A DNA stretch of 64,000 nucleotides. Source: Haloarcula japonica DSM 6131. GTDB taxonomy: Archaea; Halobacteriota; Halobacteria; Halobacteriales; Haloarculaceae. The notes under the pieces are model-generated. The model did no database searches, was not told the DNA's origin, and saw only the letters and a program-made list of their open reading frames with translations. The translations under genes were made by a program, and so were the position numbers. Below are positions 61,870 through 64,000 of the stretch, piece after piece; positions within the stretch are counted from its first letter, which is position 1, and each line of letters begins with the position of its first letter. Location of the stretch: contig NZ_AOLY01000040.1 of assembly GCF_000336635.1 (NCBI RefSeq), positions 1 to 64,000 on the forward strand. Direction: 5' to 3'.

Positions 61870-62592
61870 CTATTCTGGGACACCGATGACCCATCGCCAT
61901 CGTTGCTCGAACGTCCCATCGAGAGAGCCGAGAAGTTCGCGGGCTCGTCGAACTCGTTTTTCCGTATCGAGCTTCGGATAGAGCCGTGCGGCCATCGCAG
62001 GAATCGCGTGGAACAGCCGGATATTTTCGGCAGTCGTCGAAAACTTCCACGTACCTGTCGACGTCGAGAACTCACCAGCGACGGCTTCTTCGACAGCCGA
62101 TGTGTCAGTCGGAGAGCGTGATTCGCGCTCGAACTGTTCGAACACGTCCGTGCCGTCAGGCCGGAACCAGCCAAGCGGTGCGACGGCCCCGATCACGCCG
62201 TCCGCTCGGAGGACTTTGGCGGCTTCCCGTACTGCAGTCGCTGGCTCAGGGACCAGAAAGAGCGAGGCGGTGAACGCGATGGCATCGACCGACTGATCTC
62301 TGAGCGGGAGGTGGTCGAAATCGGCCTGCAACCGGGCAGTGGAGTCGATTTTACGCAACATCTCGCGACTGATGTCGAGCGCAATGGTATCCGCTGTTGT
62401 TTCAGCGAACACGCGCGTGCTCACACCTGTTCCTGCGCCCGCATCGAGTACTGTCCCGAGTCCCCCGTCAGTGCGAGCGGTCATCTCGGCGGCGAGCAGC
62501 CGTGCGAGTGAGGTGAACCGATTGGTCCGCCGCTCGTAGGTCGTGTAGGCGTCGACGCTGGCATCGAAGTTCTGCCGGACGACGGCTTTCAT
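61870..62592 (-). CDS. SAM-dependent methyltransferase (class I)
   Basis: A 240-residue methyltransferase of the UbiE/BioC kind: motif I VLDAGAGTGVSTRVFAE, acidic motif II (IALDISREML), then DHLPLRDQSVDAIAF and the post-motif regions. A longer frame begins at 62604; the ATG at 62592 is a better start (MKAVVRQNF). It could methylate a metabolite in the pathway or a quinone. No substrate evidence. It faces the operon that ends at 61829. Confidence 0.82.
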   Translation of the reverse strand: MKAVVRQNFDASVDAYTTYERRTNRFTSLARLLAAEMTARTDGGLGTVLDAGAGTGVSTRVFAETTADTIALDISREMLRKIDSTARLQADFDHLPLRDQSVDAIAFTASLFLVPEPATAVREAAKVLRADGVIGAVAPLGWFRPDGTDVFEQFERESRSPTDTSAVEEAVAGEFSTSTGTWKFSTTAENIRLFHAIPAMAARLYPKLDTEKRVRRARELLGSLDGTFEQRWRWVIGVPE

Positions 62593-62634
62593 ACACGACA
62601 GCACTGGCAGGTCCCGGATAGGTGTTGCCGTTGG

Positions 62635-63468
62635 CTACCGCTGACCGGCCTCGCGAGCACGTTCGAGGACACGCTCCGCCTGTGCGATAAGCGGTGCATC
62701 GATCATTTCTCCGTCAACCTCGAACACCCCAGCATTTGTTTCTTCGTCGGCCGCAACGATGCGTTCGGCCCATGCGATGTCCTCGTCACTGGGGGTGAAC
62801 GCGTCGTTGATGACCGCGACCTGCTCCGGATGGATCGCCATCTTCCCGTCGTACCCGAGTTGGGCAGCGAACTCGGTGGCGTCATGGAGGCCATCCAGAT
62901 CACCGTAGTCGGGGTAGATCGTGTCGATTGCGTCGATTCCCGCGGCGCTGGCCGCAACGACGACCCGCTGGCGTGCATAGAGCACCTCCCGTCCCTCGCT
63001 GGTGCGACTCGCACCGATGTCGGCCGCGAGGTCTTCGGCCCCGAACAGGAGCGCATCGGTGGAATCGGCGGCTGCAATCTCAGCCGCGTTGAGGACGCCA
63101 GCGGCCGATTCGACCAGCGCAAGCACCGGGAGGTCCGCGCTATATTCGTCGAGAAGCCGTTCCAGTGCTGATATGTCGTCGGCCGAACTGGCCTTCGGGA
63201 GCATCACACTGTCGGGAGTGGTGTCTGTCAGTATCGCAGCGAGGTCGGCTGTGGCACTTACTCCTACTGGGTTGATACGAACGCAGATGTGGCTGTTCGA
63301 GCTGACAGTCGAGAGTACCAACTGAACCGACTCACGCGCCTGTTCTTTATCCGCCGGTGCAACCGCATCTTCGAGATCGAAGACGACGACATCAGCGTCG
63401 CCGTCGGCTGCTTTCCGCATCAACTCCGCATTGTCACCCGGTGCGAACAAAACACTGCGACGAACCAT
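62635..63468 (-). CDS. CitE-like/HpcH-family acyl-CoA lyase
   Basis: A 277-residue TIM-barrel protein: RRSVLFAPGDNAELMRKAADGDADVVVFDLEDAV (metal and CoA region), RINPVG, LPKASSADD, LVESAAGVLNAAEIAA, ALLFGAEDLAADIGAS, and GYDGKMAIHPEQVAVIN. It cleaves or makes carbon-carbon bonds of beta-hydroxyacyl-CoA, as in citramalyl-CoA, malyl-CoA or 3-hydroxy-3-methylglutaryl-CoA lyases. The ATG at 63468 is chosen to fit the family length; the open frame runs to 63648. Partner enzymes (carboxylase, MaoC) are encoded next to it. Confidence 0.87.
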   Translation of the reverse strand: MVRRSVLFAPGDNAELMRKAADGDADVVVFDLEDAVAPADKEQARESVQLVLSTVSSNSHICVRINPVGVSATADLAAILTDTTPDSVMLPKASSADDISALERLLDEYSADLPVLALVESAAGVLNAAEIAAADSTDALLFGAEDLAADIGASRTSEGREVLYARQRVVVAASAAGIDAIDTIYPDYGDLDGLHDATEFAAQLGYDGKMAIHPEQVAVINDAFTPSDEDIAWAERIVAADEETNAGVFEVDGEMIDAPLIAQAERVLERAREAGQR

Positions 63469-63682
63469 AACCGTCTCTTCACCCCCCGGAAGTAAGATCG
63501 TAGGGGATAGACGGCCGGTCATACACAGGGTGACCGTGCGTCTGGCGACCTGTTCGCCTGTCGCAGTCAGCACGATGCTTCTCGAATCAGCGATCGGTGC
63601 CACAAATCCAGCTACTCCGGTGGGTCTGCTGCACAGCACAAACAGCATGGATTTTTTATCATACTGGGTAAAATCTCCCTCT

Positions 63683-64000
63683 GTGACAACTGACCTCCCT
63701 GGTGTTGCCGAGAAGCAACTGTTCGATACGCACGCCCATCAGCCGACCAGTGAGTTCCTCCACGACGCCGGCGGCGAAATGATGCAAGACGCCGCCGACC
63801 GGTTCGGCACTGATCTTGAGACGTGGGACTACGACGAAATGATCGCGGAATACCACGAGGCGGGCGTCGGTGGCGCTGTCCTGCTTGGCTGGGATGCGGA
63901 GACGAACACCGGGAACCCACCCGTCCCAAACGACTACGTCGCCGAGGTTCGGGACGAGTATTCCGACTTCTTCGTCGGGTTCGGGAGCGTCGACCCGCTG
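63683..64000 (+). CDS. Amidohydrolase-family enzyme, cut by window edge
   Basis: The first 106 codons of a metal-dependent hydrolase run off the right end. The N-terminus QLFDTHAHQPTSEFL carries the HxH metal motif, followed by AVLLGWDAETNTGNPPVPNDYVAEV and SDFFVGFGSVDPL, as in the amidohydrolase-2 family (decarboxylases of the ACMSD type and relatives). The start is GTG at 63683, with a TTTTTTATCAT box about 27 bases upstream, typical of a leaderless gene. Its role probably continues the catabolic theme of the region. Confidence 0.75.
   Translation, partial: MTTDLPGVAEKQLFDTHAHQPTSEFLHDAGGEMMQDAADRFGTDLETWDYDEMIAEYHEAGVGGAVLLGWDAETNTGNPPVPNDYVAEVRDEYSDFFVGFGSVDPL

Noticed and set aside
1-64000. 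tRNA and rRNA genes
   Set aside because: No cloverleaf-like stretch with a GTTCRAATC arm or rRNA core sequence was recognised outside coding frames. A covariance-model scan was not possible here.

Overview
The window comes from an extremely halophilic archaeon, most like Haloarcula and its relatives. The encoded proteins are strongly acidic, many genes start at GTG or ATG with no leader and a TATA box about 25-30 bases upstream, secreted proteins carry Tat-type signals, and typical haloarchaeal families are present (CetZ-like tubulin, Orc1/Cdc6, Lrp/AsnC-RCK regulator, acc-type carboxylase). I found no rRNA, tRNA or CRISPR array.

Region 1 (1-3.7 kb) is an AT-rich accessory edge with a CAP-domain surface protein and a degraded transposase, followed by a TrkH potassium channel subunit. 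Region 2 (3.7-20 kb) is a dense island of potassium and amino-acid transport genes joined to universal stress (UspA) domains. It holds two APC permease-UspA fusions, two full TrkH, three TrkA, five separate UspA proteins and an Lrp-RCK regulator. It also holds two decayed relics (an APC-UspA C-terminus and a TrkH C-terminus), which show that the island grew by duplication and is losing copies. Region 3 (20-27 kb) has PHP and ComB-like genes beside an ECF-type transporter (membrane component, double ATPase, EcfT), then a tubulin/FtsZ-like GTPase.

Region 4 (28-37 kb) is a GC-rich, tightly overlapping seven-gene operon for an exported type II DMSO-reductase-family molybdoenzyme. It encodes alpha, Fe-S beta, TorD-like chaperone and haem gamma subunits, a HEAT-repeat protein, an unknown protein and an Mrp-type Fe-S ATPase. 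Region 5 (37-38.8 kb) is a two-gene winged-helix/nucleotidyltransferase cassette with palindromes around its promoter, resembling an AbiE-type toxin-antitoxin module. Region 6 (38.8-41.3 kb) is decayed DNA with a broken nuclease-like gene and a truncated phnE. Region 7 (41.2-49 kb) has a ugp-type glycerol-3-phosphate/sugar ABC transporter, an Old Yellow Enzyme reductase, a 55-residue membrane protein, and a thiolase with its DUF35 partner.

Region 8 (49-51 kb) is a probable replication origin: nine copies of a G-tailed repeat, inverted at both ends, around an orc1/cdc6 gene. Region 9 (51.4-64 kb) holds a tandem UbiD pair, then an acyl-CoA pathway: acyl-CoA synthetase, acyl-CoA dehydrogenase, biotin carboxylase/BCCP, carboxyltransferase with an extra N-terminal domain, and MaoC hydratase, with a CitE-like lyase and a methyltransferase on the opposite strand. 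The gene set matches leucine/isovalerate breakdown clusters. An amidohydrolase gene runs off the right edge.
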